This document shows positions 1 through 5,718 of a stretch of DNA of 5,881 bases, piece by piece. The DNA is from an uncultured Roseburia sp. (GTDB taxonomy: Bacteria; Bacillota; Clostridia; Lachnospirales; Lachnospiraceae): the NCBI GenBank assembly GCA_934307185.1, contig CAKRCJ010000155.1:1-5881 (forward strand), in the 5' to 3' direction. Under the pieces are notes generated by a model. The model did no database searches, was not told where the DNA came from, and was given only the letters and a program-made list of their open reading frames with translations. Position 1 is the first letter of the stretch. Every line of letters starts with the position of its first letter. Both the position numbers and the translations under genes were made by a program.

Positions 1-302
1 TAAAAGGTAAGTTCTGTCAATTCTGCCACATGGGACTGGATAAAAATATTAGATTTTGCCGGGTCAATTCCTACCGATAAATAATCTAACGCTACCTGCA
101 TAATATTATCACGGATTTTTGCCGGATTATCTGCATTATCTGTTAACGCCTGTGCATCCGCAATCATAATAAAAATCTTATCAAATTCCCCTGAATTCTG
201 TAACTCTACTCTTCTTTTTAATGAACCAACATAGTGACCTACATGAAGCTTCCCGGTTGGTCTGTCACCTGTTAAAATAATTTTTGGTTTCTTATTTTCC
301 AT
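1..302 (-). CDS. trpS: Tryptophan--tRNA ligase (TrpRS), N-terminal part; 3' end outside window
   Basis: Class Ic aminoacyl-tRNA synthetase that charges tRNA(Trp) with tryptophan in the cytoplasm. Only the first 100 codons are present and the rest lies beyond the left edge. The protein starts [20 protein letters not shown]. The ATP-binding HIGH-type signature is seen as HVGH at residues 20-23, inside [14 protein letters not shown]. It is followed by the Rossmann-fold segment [13 protein letters not shown] at about residues 43-55. The KMSKS loop would be in the missing part. The ATG at 300-302 is preceded by AAGGAGAT at 313-320, about 10 nt upstream, which fixes the start. The reading frame is open to the edge with no sign of decay. 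A promoter lies at 422-450. There is no T-box in the leader, although T-box control is common for trpS in Firmicutes. The identification rests on recalled family sequence and is very firm. Confidence 0.96.
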   Translation of the reverse strand, partial: MENKKPKIILTGDRPTGKLHVGHYVGSLKRRVELQNSGEFDKIFIMIADAQALTDNADNPAKIRDNIMQVALDYLSVGIDPAKSNIFIQSHVAELTELTF

Positions 303-312
303 AATTAAAAAT

Positions 313-320
313 ATCTCCTT
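313..320 (-). promoter_or_regulatory. Shine-Dalgarno site of trpS
   Basis: AAGGAGAT on the minus strand, 10 nt before the trpS ATG. It directly overlaps the TAA stop (319-321) of a 29-codon upstream reading frame, so translation of that frame, if it occurs, would end on the trpS ribosome binding site. Confidence 0.85.
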
Positions 321-339
321 AATTTCTCAATCTTTCTTC

Positions 340-407
340 TGCTGTCTGCTTCCTGTTATCTTTTACTCTCTTTTGATAACCGCCGACAAATTGAATAACT
401 GACAGCA
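340..407 (-). promoter_or_regulatory. Foldable trpS leader (nested hairpins)
   Basis: The minus-strand leader contains two nested inverted repeats. The outer helix pairs TGCTGTC (401-407) with GACAGCA (340-346), 7 bp. The inner hairpin pairs GTTATC (375-380) with GATAAC (355-360), 6 bp around a 14-nt purine-rich loop. This fold ends about 20 nt before the trpS Shine-Dalgarno. It lacks the T-box hallmark (TGGNACCGCG) and any run of Trp codons, so it does not match a known trpS control element. It may be chance pairing in AT-rich DNA. Confidence 0.3.
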
Positions 408-421
408 TACACCTGTGCTTT

Positions 422-450
422 ATTATATAATTTTATAGGAAAACACGCAA
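422..450 (-). promoter_or_regulatory. Probable sigma-A promoter of trpS
   Basis: Reading the minus strand, TTGCGT (445-450) is followed after exactly 17 nt by a perfect TATAAT (422-427). Transcription would begin near 415, giving a leader of about 113 nt before trpS. The -35 matches consensus only in its first three bases, so the call rests on the -10 and the spacing. It begins just downstream of the stop codon of the neighbouring pseudogene. Confidence 0.6.
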
Positions 451-459
451 GGGGACGAT

Positions 460-1193
460 TTATTGTTGTTGTAATATCGCATGACAAATTTTCTTTGCAT
501 CACCTTCTAAACTTTCCTGTTCGATATAATTACAAATATTTTTAACTGTTTCCGGGGATTCTTCTAACATTTCCGCAATCTGCTCCGATGTGTTTCCTTT
601 TTTCATTTTCTTCATTACAAGTTCTATTAATTTTAGCAGTTCCCCTTCCTTTATTCCGGATTCCTTATGGTCCGCCCATGCTTTACACAAATCCATATTC
701 TTATCCTCCTTCTGATTTATTTCCAGATTAAGTTTTGCAAACATATTAATTGTTTTTACAGCTTCCAGCTCCCAATGAAGTCTTAAATTTATCAAAATCC
801 GTTATCTCCTCTGGAATAATTAAATTCAGTTTATAATCTGATACATATTTTAAAATATCCTGTCCTATTTCAGGAAACATTTCATAAATACTGCGTGGTG
901 CTTTCCATTTTTCTGCCCCCCAGTACAATGTCATCGTAATCACCGGTGTCAGTTTATCTTCCTTTGTAAAACCTGATAAAAATTCTTCACTGTAAATTAA
1001 ATCTTTCTTTTTCTTATGCTTTTTCGCAGCTTCTCTTACCTGTTTTCCGTAATTTAATGCATCATAAATCATACAGCGCACCGGCATTGCATAATGAATG
1101 TCCGTCTGATTTTCTACCCCAATAATAGCATAAATCCGCAAATCTGCAATTGTCTGAAAGATATTCTTTCGCCTTAATGTCCTTTGCCCCCAT
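460..1193 (-). pseudogene. Rpn-family PD-(D/E)XK nuclease/putative transposase, broken by two internal deletions
   Basis: The remnant lies in three consecutive reading frames. It opens at ATG 1191-1193 with MGAKDIKAKEYLSDNCRFAD, the usual N-terminus of Lachnospiraceae Rpn-type proteins (PD-(D/E)XK transposase/nuclease families such as PF12784). Near 1127-1139 the frame changes and the family sequence resumes at YAIIGVENQTDIHYAMPV, skipping what I estimate as 55-60 residues. This block runs about 120 residues through GFTKEDKLTPVITMTLYWG and YVSDYKLNLIIPEEITDFDK. Near 768-776, after FKTSL, the frame changes again and resumes at ELEAVKTINMF, skipping the roughly 25-30 residues normally found there. 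The last 100 or so residues are intact, with a helix-turn-helix-like C-terminal part (GNTSEQIAEMLEESPETVKN), and end at TAA 460-462. Intact relatives promote RecA-independent recombination as DNA nucleases; the loss of core fold makes this copy inactive by inference. The longer open frame starting at 1234 is not the true start: its first 34 codons read the N-terminal segment out of frame. Confidence 0.85.
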
Positions 1194-1200
1194 TTACTGT

Positions 1201-1207
1201 CCTCCTC
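1201..1207 (-). promoter_or_regulatory. Ribosome binding site that fixes the start of the Rpn pseudogene
   Basis: GAGGAGG on the minus strand sits 7 nt before the ATG at 1191-1193, an ideal arrangement. The reading frame from that ATG gives the family N-terminus (KEYLSDN.RFADL), so the site identifies the original start, although that frame is soon interrupted. Confidence 0.85.
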
Positions 1208-1217
1208 TATTCTGTTT

Positions 1218-1249
1218 GAGAGAACTCGTTTCATCCAACAAATTCTCTC
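1218..1249 (-). promoter_or_regulatory. Stem-loop next to the Rpn ribosome binding site
   Basis: Minus-strand RNA can form a 13-bp stem (GAGAGAATTTGTT with AACGAGTTCTCTC, two of the pairs G-U) closed by the 6-nt loop GGATGA. The G-U pairs become A-C mismatches on the opposite strand, so if it is functional it acts in the minus-strand transcript. It ends about 10 nt before the GAGGAGG site. Its 5' arm resembles that of the hairpin at 1357-1384. There is no U-tract, so it is not an intrinsic terminator. Confidence 0.5.
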
Positions 1250-1356
1250 CGCTCAAAAAATGTGATTGTAAAAGCATTGAAACTTCCTTGATGAAACTGT
1301 GTAAAAACAGGTTCAAATCTGATTTAAGAAATAATGGCCGCTGCCAATTAAGATTC

Positions 1357-1384
1357 AGAGTAATTGTTCGAAACAAATTACTCT
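1357..1384. repeat. Near-perfect palindrome downstream of the Rpn promoter
   Basis: AGAGTAATT (1357-1365) and AATTACTCT (1376-1384) are perfect inverted arms of 9 bp. The inner GTT/AAC extends the stem to 12 bp with one bulged base, leaving a loop of about 3 nt. It lies at roughly +21 to +48 of the transcript from the promoter at 1412-1440, so it could be an operator for a dimeric repressor or a leader hairpin. It shares AGAG(T)AATTTGTT with the second hairpin at 1218-1249. It is not a terminator, because no T-run follows on either strand. Confidence 0.6.
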
Positions 1385-1411
1385 ATTTAGAATAAAAATG
1401 CTTTGGTAAAA

Positions 1412-1440
1412 ATTATATCATTTCAGTGTTTTTATGTCGA
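1412..1440 (-). promoter_or_regulatory. Sigma-A type promoter of the Rpn pseudogene
   Basis: On the minus strand TCGACA (1435-1440, five of six consensus bases) is followed after 17 nt by a perfect TATAAT (1412-1417). Transcription would start near 1405 and give an unusually long leader of about 210 nt before the ATG at 1193. I see no reading frame with family similarity within 1194-1405; what the leader holds is the two related hairpins. The promoter survives although the gene is broken. Confidence 0.75.
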
Positions 1441-1554
1441 GTTCTTTTTTCTTATACATTTCCTGCTATTCTGTATATTTACACGAAAAAAAGTATGATA
1501 AACTTTTAACAGCAGAAAATTTTATTTCTTTATAATATCAGGGGCAAAAGATGT
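1441..1554. other. Divergent intergenic spacer, no gene seen
   Basis: This AT-rich stretch lies between the minus-strand Rpn promoter and the plus-strand patatin promoter. The only structure I see is a weak 6-bp inverted repeat, AAAAGT/ACTTTT at 1489-1507, and an isolated TATAAT at 1531-1536 without a convincing -35 box. No coding frame of note is present. Confidence 0.6.
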
Positions 1555-1593
1555 TTTACACTTTGACATCCACTAAGTTATAATCTTTATAAT
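1555..1593 (+). promoter_or_regulatory. Overlapping candidate promoters of the patatin gene
   Basis: Two overlapping pairs are visible. TTTACA (1555-1560) lies 18 nt from TATAAT (1579-1584). TTGACA (1563-1568) lies 19 nt from a second TATAAT (1588-1593). The first pair is the better candidate: its start point near 1591 keeps the AAAAGAGG ribosome binding site (1596-1603) in the message, whereas the second would start near 1600, inside that site. Confidence 0.65.
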
Positions 1594-1607
1594 AAAAAAG
1601 AGGTTAA

Positions 1608-2480
1608 ATGAAAATGAAACTCGGACTTGTAGTAGAAGGCGGCGGCATGAAATGTGCCTACAGTGCCGGAATTTTAGATAAATTTTTAGATGATAATATT
1701 AATTTTGATTACTGCATTGGTGTCTCTGCCGGAGCCGCCAATACACTTTCCTATCTTGCTAAGCAGCGTGGGCGGAACCTGCGTTTTTATACCGAGCATT
1801 TAGATGACCCAAGATATTTAAGCATTCAAAGTCTCCTAAAAACCGGGAACCTTTTCGGACTGCAATATATTTACGGGACACTGACAAATTCAGACGGTGC
1901 CGACCCGATTGACTATGATGCCATTATGAAAAATCCTGCCGAATTTTATATGCCTGCCACAGATGCCATGACCGGAAAAGCGACCTATTTTTCCAAATAT
2001 GATATTGTGCGTGATGATTACCGGACCATTATGGCAACCTGTGCCCTGCCCGGCTTCTGCCGTCCGGTTTTAGTCAACAGCCACTATTACTATGACGGAG
2101 GTGTGGCAGACTCCATTCCAGTGCAGCATGCACTAAACCATGGCTGTGACAAAGTCGTTGTTATTTTGTCCAATCCGAGAGACTTTGTAAAGCAGCCGGA
2201 AGCACACCGTCCTATTTATAAACGAATGCTGCATAAATATCCAAAAACCATTGAAGGAATTGATAATCGCCACATTAATTATCAGTCATCGATTGACCTT
2301 GTAAATCAGTTGGAAAAAGAAGGAACGGCATTTATTTTTGCGCCGAGCAGGCATCTGCCGCTCGGCACATTTTCCAAAGACGCCGCTTTAGAACAGAAGC
2401 TTTATGACCTTGGAATTTCTGATTATGAAACACAGTCGAAAAAGCTGGAAAAATTTATTTCTCTTTTACCCTCGCGGTAA
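1608..2480 (+). CDS. Patatin-like phospholipase family protein
   Basis: A 290-residue serine acyl hydrolase of the bacterial patatin family (RssA/YjjU-like size and order). It is expected to hydrolyse acyl esters of phospholipids or related lipids with a Ser-Asp dyad. The oxyanion-hole motif is EGGGMKCAYSAG at residues 10-21. The nucleophile elbow is GVSAG at 38-42 with Ser40. The catalytic aspartate is Asp163 in YYYDGG. All key residues are present and the length is normal, so it should be active. There is no signal peptide or membrane segment, which suggests a cytoplasmic protein. The start at 1608 has AGAGG only 4 nt upstream. An in-frame ATG at 1614 (MKLGLVVEGG) would give 10 nt spacing and is an equally possible start. 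The gene stands alone on the plus strand, and its last 26 nt overlap the convergent clpB. The natural substrate is unknown. Confidence 0.93.
   Translation: MKMKLGLVVEGGGMKCAYSAGILDKFLDDNINFDYCIGVSAGAANTLSYLAKQRGRNLRFYTEHLDDPRYLSIQSLLKTGNLFGLQYIYGTLTNSDGADPIDYDAIMKNPAEFYMPATDAMTGKATYFSKYDIVRDDYRTIMATCALPGFCRPVLVNSHYYYDGGVADSIPVQHALNHGCDKVVVILSNPRDFVKQPEAHRPIYKRMLHKYPKTIEGIDNRHINYQSSIDLVNQLEKEGTAFIFAPSRHLPLGTFSKDAALEQKLYDLGISDYETQSKKLEKFISLLPSR
2342..2366 (+). other. GC-rich stem-loop inside the patatin coding region
   Basis: GCCGAGC (2342-2348) pairs with GCTCGGC (2360-2366). An inner GGC/GCC extends the stem to 10 bp with one bulged A and an ATCT loop. It is far more GC-rich than its surroundings. 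It lies about 90 nt beyond the clpB stop on the antisense side, where a clpB terminator could sit, but neither strand has a proper T-run after it (ACATTTTCC on plus; GCAAAAATAAA on minus). It could slow or partly stop polymerase or be a coincidence of codon choice. Confidence 0.35.
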
Positions 2481-5043
2481 GCTTATCGCCTTCGGTATCA
2501 ATTAAAATCGTGTCACCTTCTCCGACTTTATCTGCAAGAATAAGTTTTGCGGATAAAGTTTCCACATGCTTCTGTAAGAAACGTTTCAGTGGTCTTGCAC
2601 CGTAAATCGGGTCGTATCCATTGTCAACAATAAACTGTTTTGCACTGTCCGTAAGTTCCACTGTAATCTCACGGTCAGCAAGACGTTTATTCAAATCGTT
2701 CATTAACAGACGGATAATATTACCAATATTGTCTTTTGTCAGAGGCTTAAACATGATAATCTCATCAAGACGGTTCAAAAACTCCGGTCTGAAATGTCCG
2801 CGGAGCTCATTCATAACAGCCTCTTCACATGCCGGGTTGATATCTCCGTTTTCATCGATGCCCTCTAACAAATGTGCAGAACCAAGGTTTGAAGTCATAA
2901 TGATGATGGTATTTTTAAAGTCCACCGTTCTTCCCTGAGAGTCTGTAATACGTCCGTCATCAAGCACCTGCAACAGTACATTAAATACGTCAGGATGTGC
3001 TTTCTCAACCTCATCGAAAAGTACAACAGAATACGGTTTTCTACGGACTGCCTCCGTAAGCTGTCCACCCTCATCATATCCGACATATCCCGGAGGCGCT
3101 CCGATTAAACGGGACACAGAATATTTCTCCATGTATTCACTCATATCAAGACGCACCATATTCGACTCATCATCAAACAGGCTGGCTGCCAAAGCCTTTG
3201 CAAGTTCTGTTTTACCAACACCGGTTGGTCCTAAGAAAAGGAACGAACCGATTGGCTTGCTTGGGTCTTTAATTCCTGCTTTGGAACGGATAATTGCTTC
3301 TGTTACTTTTGTAACGCCTTCATCCTGACCAATGACACGTTTGTGGAGCTCTTCGTCCAAATGTAATGTCTTATTCCGCTCGCTTTCTGTCAGTTTTGCA
3401 ACCGGAATTCCGGTCCATCTGGAAATAATACGTGCGATTTCTTCCTCGCTGACATTCTCATGAACCAACGATAAATCGCGTTTCTTTACTTCCTCTTCCT
3501 CAATCTCTAACTGCTTCTGTAATTGTGGAAGCTTTCCATACTGTAACTCGGCTGCTTTTTCCAAATCATAATTCTGCTGGGCAGTTTTGATTTCATTTTT
3601 GACCTGCTCAATTTCTTCACGAAGCTTCTGTACTTTTTCAACGGATTTCTTTTCGTTTTCCCACTGGACTTTCTTTGTGTTAAATTCATCACGAAGTTCT
3701 GCCAGTTCTTTCTGTAAATTGGCAAGACGCTCCTGGCTTAACCGGTCAGTCTCTTTTTTCAGTGCAGTCTCCTCAATTTCCATCTGCATGACACGACGGT
3801 TTAATTCATCGAGTTCTGTCGGCATGGAATCAAGCTCTGTCTTAATCAATGCACAGGCTTCATCCACCAAATCAATTGCTTTATCCGGCAGGAAACGGTC
3901 AGAAATGTAACGGTTTGAAAGCACTGCTGCGGATACTAACGCAGAGTCTGTAATTTTTACGCCGTGGAATACTTCGTAACGCTCTTTCAAGCCACGGAGA
4001 ATGGAAATCGTATCCTCAACGGTCGGCTCATCTACCTGTACCGGCTGAAAACGGCGCTCCAATGCAGCATCTTTTTCAATATATTCACGGTATTCGTCCA
4101 ATGTTGTCGCACCGATACAATGTAATTCACCACGGGCAAGCATTGGTTTTAACAACTGGCCTGCATCCATTGCACCATCTGTTTTTCCTGCTCCGACAAT
4201 CGTGTGAAGCTCATCAATAAACAGAATAATCTGTCCATCAGAATTTTTAATATCATCAAGAACCGCTTTTAAACGCTCCTCAAACTCACCACGATACTTC
4301 GCACCTGCAACAAGCGCACCCATATCCAGTGCAAATAATTTTTTATCCTTCAAGCCTTCCGGGACATCACCACGGACGATCCGCTGTGCCAGTCCTTCGA
4401 CAACGGCTGTTTTACCTACACCCGGTTCACCGATTAAAACCGGATTATTTTTCGTTTTTCTGGAAAGAATACGAACCACATTACGGATTTCTGCATCACG
4501 TCCGATGACCGGGTCAAGCTTCTGGTTTCTCGCACGTTCTACCATATCATAGCCGTATTTTTCCAATGTATCATACGTTGCTTCCGGGTTATCAGAAACT
4601 ACCCTCTGATTTCCCCTTACCGTTGACAATGCCTGTAAAAATCTTTCTCTCGTAATTCCATACTCTTTAAAGATTTCCTTCATTGCCTTATTTGGATATT
4701 TTATAAGGCATAAGAACAAATGCTCAACGGAAACATATTCGTCTCCCATCGCCTTTGCCTCATCCTCTGCATGAATAAGTACCTTATTCAAATCCTGTCC
4801 GACATAAACCTGTCCGCCGGATACTTTTACACGCGCAGCCAAATGACGCTCTGCGTTATCCACAAAATGCTCTTTCTGGATTTCCATTTTCTCTATTAAT
4901 TTTGGAATCAGCCCGTCCTCCTGACGTAACAGGGCAACTAAAAGATGCTCCTGCTCAATCTCCTGATTTCCATATTCATAGGCGAGCTTTTCACAATCGT
5001 TAATGGCTTCTACTGATTTCTGAGTAAATTTCTGAATGTTCAT
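2455..5043 (-). CDS. clpB: ATP-dependent chaperone ClpB (Hsp100 disaggregase)
   Basis: A complete 862-residue ClpB, the hexameric AAA+ machine that, with DnaK, threads and rescues aggregated proteins in the cytoplasm. The Clp-N repeat domain covers about residues 1-145. NBD1 has Walker A GEPGVGKT (205-212), pore loop AKYRGEFE with Tyr250, Walker B ILFIDE (273-278), and arginines ERR (329-331). A long charged coiled-coil middle domain at about 400-525 distinguishes ClpB from ClpA and ClpC. NBD2 has Walker A GPTGVGKT (605-612), pore loop GYVGY (652-656), Walker B VVLFDE (673-678), sensor-1 TSNLG (717-721), arginine finger Arg758 in FLNRLDE, and sensor-2 GARPLKR (815-821). The NBD2 loop lacks the IGF/IGL tripeptide used for ClpP docking, as expected. 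Every catalytic motif is intact and the length is typical. The ATG at 5041-5043 follows GAGGGAGGT (5050-5058) with 7 nt spacing. It appears monocistronic, with its own CIRCE-controlled promoter, and converges on the patatin gene. Confidence 0.98.
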   Translation of the reverse strand: MNIQKFTQKSVEAINDCEKLAYEYGNQEIEQEHLLVALLRQEDGLIPKLIEKMEIQKEHFVDNAERHLAARVKVSGGQVYVGQDLNKVLIHAEDEAKAMGDEYVSVEHLFLCLIKYPNKAMKEIFKEYGITRERFLQALSTVRGNQRVVSDNPEATYDTLEKYGYDMVERARNQKLDPVIGRDAEIRNVVRILSRKTKNNPVLIGEPGVGKTAVVEGLAQRIVRGDVPEGLKDKKLFALDMGALVAGAKYRGEFEERLKAVLDDIKNSDGQIILFIDELHTIVGAGKTDGAMDAGQLLKPMLARGELHCIGATTLDEYREYIEKDAALERRFQPVQVDEPTVEDTISILRGLKERYEVFHGVKITDSALVSAAVLSNRYISDRFLPDKAIDLVDEACALIKTELDSMPTELDELNRRVMQMEIEETALKKETDRLSQERLANLQKELAELRDEFNTKKVQWENEKKSVEKVQKLREEIEQVKNEIKTAQQNYDLEKAAELQYGKLPQLQKQLEIEEEEVKKRDLSLVHENVSEEEIARIISRWTGIPVAKLTESERNKTLHLDEELHKRVIGQDEGVTKVTEAIIRSKAGIKDPSKPIGSFLFLGPTGVGKTELAKALAASLFDDESNMVRLDMSEYMEKYSVSRLIGAPPGYVGYDEGGQLTEAVRRKPYSVVLFDEVEKAHPDVFNVLLQVLDDGRITDSQGRTVDFKNTIIIMTSNLGSAHLLEGIDENGDINPACEEAVMNELRGHFRPEFLNRLDEIIMFKPLTKDNIGNIIRLLMNDLNKRLADREITVELTDSAKQFIVDNGYDPIYGARPLKRFLQKHVETLSAKLILADKVGEGDTILIDTEGDKLTARVKEK

Positions 5044-5077
5044 ATGCTTACCTCCCTCTTGTTTTTCACTGTTATCT

Positions 5078-5142
5078 ATCAGAAAAAAAATCTTCTGATT
5101 GAAAGAAAAGACCTTCCTACCTTGCTGGCCGGAACGTCTTTT
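5078..5142 (-). promoter_or_regulatory. Structured 5' leader of clpB (two stem-loops)
   Basis: The leader of about 155 nt can form two hairpins in the minus-strand RNA. The first, 5106-5142, has AAAAGAC/GTCTTTT at its base, one G-G mismatch, TTCC/GGAA, and an inner GCC/GGT around AGCAA, about 14 pairs in all. The second, 5078-5099, is ATCAGAA/TTCTGAT around a U-rich 8-nt loop. The Shine-Dalgarno at 5050-5058 lies outside both, so they do not mask it directly. A role in mRNA stability or attenuation is possible but not shown. Confidence 0.4.
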
Positions 5143-5204
5143 AGTCAGTTTTAAGTATCTGCTTTTTTCTTATCAAATACTCTTGGTTTCTCTTTACATA
5201 TTTT

Positions 5205-5233
5205 GTTATAGCACGAATTGTTAGCACTGTCAA
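5205..5233 (-). promoter_or_regulatory. Sigma-A promoter of clpB
   Basis: On the minus strand a perfect TTGACA (5228-5233) lies exactly 17 nt from TATAAC (5205-5210), five of six consensus bases. Transcription should start near 5198, about 155 nt before the clpB ATG. This is the strongest promoter in the window and it is overlapped by the CIRCE operator, so it should be repressed in unstressed cells. Confidence 0.9.
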
Positions 5234-5247
5234 GAGGTGAGTGCTAA
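5221..5247. promoter_or_regulatory. CIRCE operator (HrcA binding site) of clpB
   Basis: TTAGCACTG-N9-GAGTGCTAA matches the CIRCE consensus TTAGCACTC-N9-GAGTGCTAA in 17 of 18 arm positions, with the correct 9-nt spacer. In Firmicutes this inverted repeat is bound by HrcA, whose activity depends on GroEL, so repression lifts when misfolded protein accumulates. The operator covers the clpB -35 box and the upstream edge of the spacer. The single deviating base, G5229, is part of the -35 TTGACA. This places clpB in the HrcA regulon, rather than under CtsR as in many other Firmicutes. Confidence 0.93.
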
Positions 5248-5263
5248 TTTTTTACAAAGAATT

Positions 5264-5292
5264 TGTGAAGCCTTGATTTTACCGGCTTCACA
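5264..5292 (-). terminator. Possible terminator after the DUF3791-like gene
   Basis: TGTGAAGCC (5264-5272) and GGCTTCACA (5284-5292) form a perfect 9-bp stem with an 11-nt loop. On the minus strand it is followed by AATTCTTTG, a weak U-tract. It lies about 180 nt after the stop at 5473 and just before the clpB promoter, where it could insulate clpB from the upstream operon. On the plus strand ATTTTT follows 4 nt after the stem, but no plus-strand gene leads into it. The weak T-run keeps this uncertain. Confidence 0.4.
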
Positions 5293-5333
5293 TGGATTTT
5301 TCACTTGCTTTCGTACTCAATTTTCTTGATTTG

Positions 5334-5351
5334 ACCACATTTTTATGACAA
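5334..5351. repeat. Short direct repeat, copy 1
   Basis: ACCACATTTTTATGACAA, repeated 51 nt further on at 5385-5401 with one base missing and one substitution. The two copies are the only clear structure between the terminator-like hairpin and the DUF3791-like gene. Confidence 0.5.
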
Positions 5352-5384
5352 ATTCTTGGAAAAATATATTCGTCTGATTTTCTT

Positions 5385-5401
5385 ACCACATTTTACGACA
5401 A
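5385..5401. repeat. Short direct repeat, copy 2
   Basis: ACCACATTTTACGACAA, aligning with the copy at 5334-5351 at 16 of 18 columns. The gene-free stretch 5248-5431 otherwise shows only the hairpin at 5264-5292. I see no coding frame in it on either strand. Confidence 0.5.
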
Positions 5402-5472
5402 TGGCTTATGGTTTATACTTATAGATTTTCATTAAACTATATCGGATAGTATTGAATCAAAATTATTATGTC

Positions 5473-5718
5473 TCACTTTATTCTCTCCTTTACTACCGCA
5501 TTTTCAGGCACTTTCTCCTCATATTCTTGTTTCAATTCCTCTGCCAAATACGCATCGCTCATGCAGTGCATATCAGAAACACCATCACGGATCAGCTGAT
5601 AGACCTGGGAATGATAAAAGAAATTCAATGCCGCATCCAGTGAAAGTCCCTGCTGTTTAGCAAAACATTCGATAACACGGCTATATTTTTTCTGAAGCAA
5701 AATCGGATTTGCTGTCAT
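5473..5718 (-). CDS. DUF3791-like small protein, partner of the DUF3990 gene
   Basis: An 81-residue soluble, mostly helical protein beginning MTANPILLQKKYSRVIECFA. It carries the conserved-looking block GVSDMHCMSDAYLAEEL at 46-62 and a charged C-terminal tail. I recognise it as the small protein that in Lachnospiraceae regularly follows a DUF3990 gene. The spacing of helices resembles DUF3791, though the family assignment is from memory and unsure. No catalytic motif, signal peptide or membrane segment is visible. The ATG at 5716-5718 overlaps the upstream stop as ATGA, and GAAGGGAG (5728-5735) lies 9 nt before it, so translation is probably coupled. The size, acidity and placement would suit an antitoxin or accessory factor; that is inference only. 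The gene ends in AAGGAGAGAATAAAGTGA, which resembles a further ribosome binding site followed by an overlapping GTG. Confidence 0.85.
   Translation of the reverse strand: MTANPILLQKKYSRVIECFAKQQGLSLDAALNFFYHSQVYQLIRDGVSDMHCMSDAYLAEELKQEYEEKVPENAVVKERIK

Noticed and set aside
303..421. T-box riboswitch upstream of trpS
   Set aside because: No TGGNACCGCG-type T-box sequence, no specifier-loop TGG codon and too short a leader; only small nested inverted repeats are present.
746..1234. Treating the 162-codon minus-strand frame as an intact hypothetical gene
   Set aside because: Its first 34 codons are an out-of-frame reading of the true N-terminus, and its last 8 residues (GAGSCKNN) are out-of-frame reading past the second deletion.
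1194..1376. Minus-strand 60-codon frame (MFRTITLNLN...) as an upstream gene
   Set aside because: Its start lies in the palindrome at 1357-1384, it resembles no family I know, and its last codons are simply the GAGGAGG ribosome binding site of the Rpn gene.
1218..1384. CRISPR array or tRNA/rRNA genes
   Set aside because: The repeats here are two dissimilar-length hairpins, not regularly spaced direct repeats. No tRNA-like cloverleaf or rRNA sequence is seen anywhere in the window.
1150..1395. Plus-strand 81-codon frame
   Set aside because: Antisense to the Rpn start and leader, no ribosome binding site, no recognisable protein features.
2342..2366. Intrinsic terminator for clpB or the patatin gene
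   Set aside because: Strong GC stem, but no T-run on either strand, and it lies inside patatin coding sequence where the codons keep a normal protein.
2621..3910. Plus- and minus-strand frames inside clpB (2621-2938, 2895-3086, 3131-3328, 3507-3725, 3587-3910)
   Set aside because: All lie within the uninterrupted clpB frame, have low-complexity translations typical of antisense or shifted readings, and lack start signals.
5325..5341. CtsR operator upstream of clpB
   Set aside because: Only one half site, GGTCAAA, is present on the minus strand. The second heptamer does not match and the position is about 100 nt upstream of the -35.
5452..5643. Plus-strand 63-codon frame opposite the DUF3791-like gene
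   Set aside because: No ribosome binding site or family resemblance; it is the antisense shadow of the recognised minus-strand gene.
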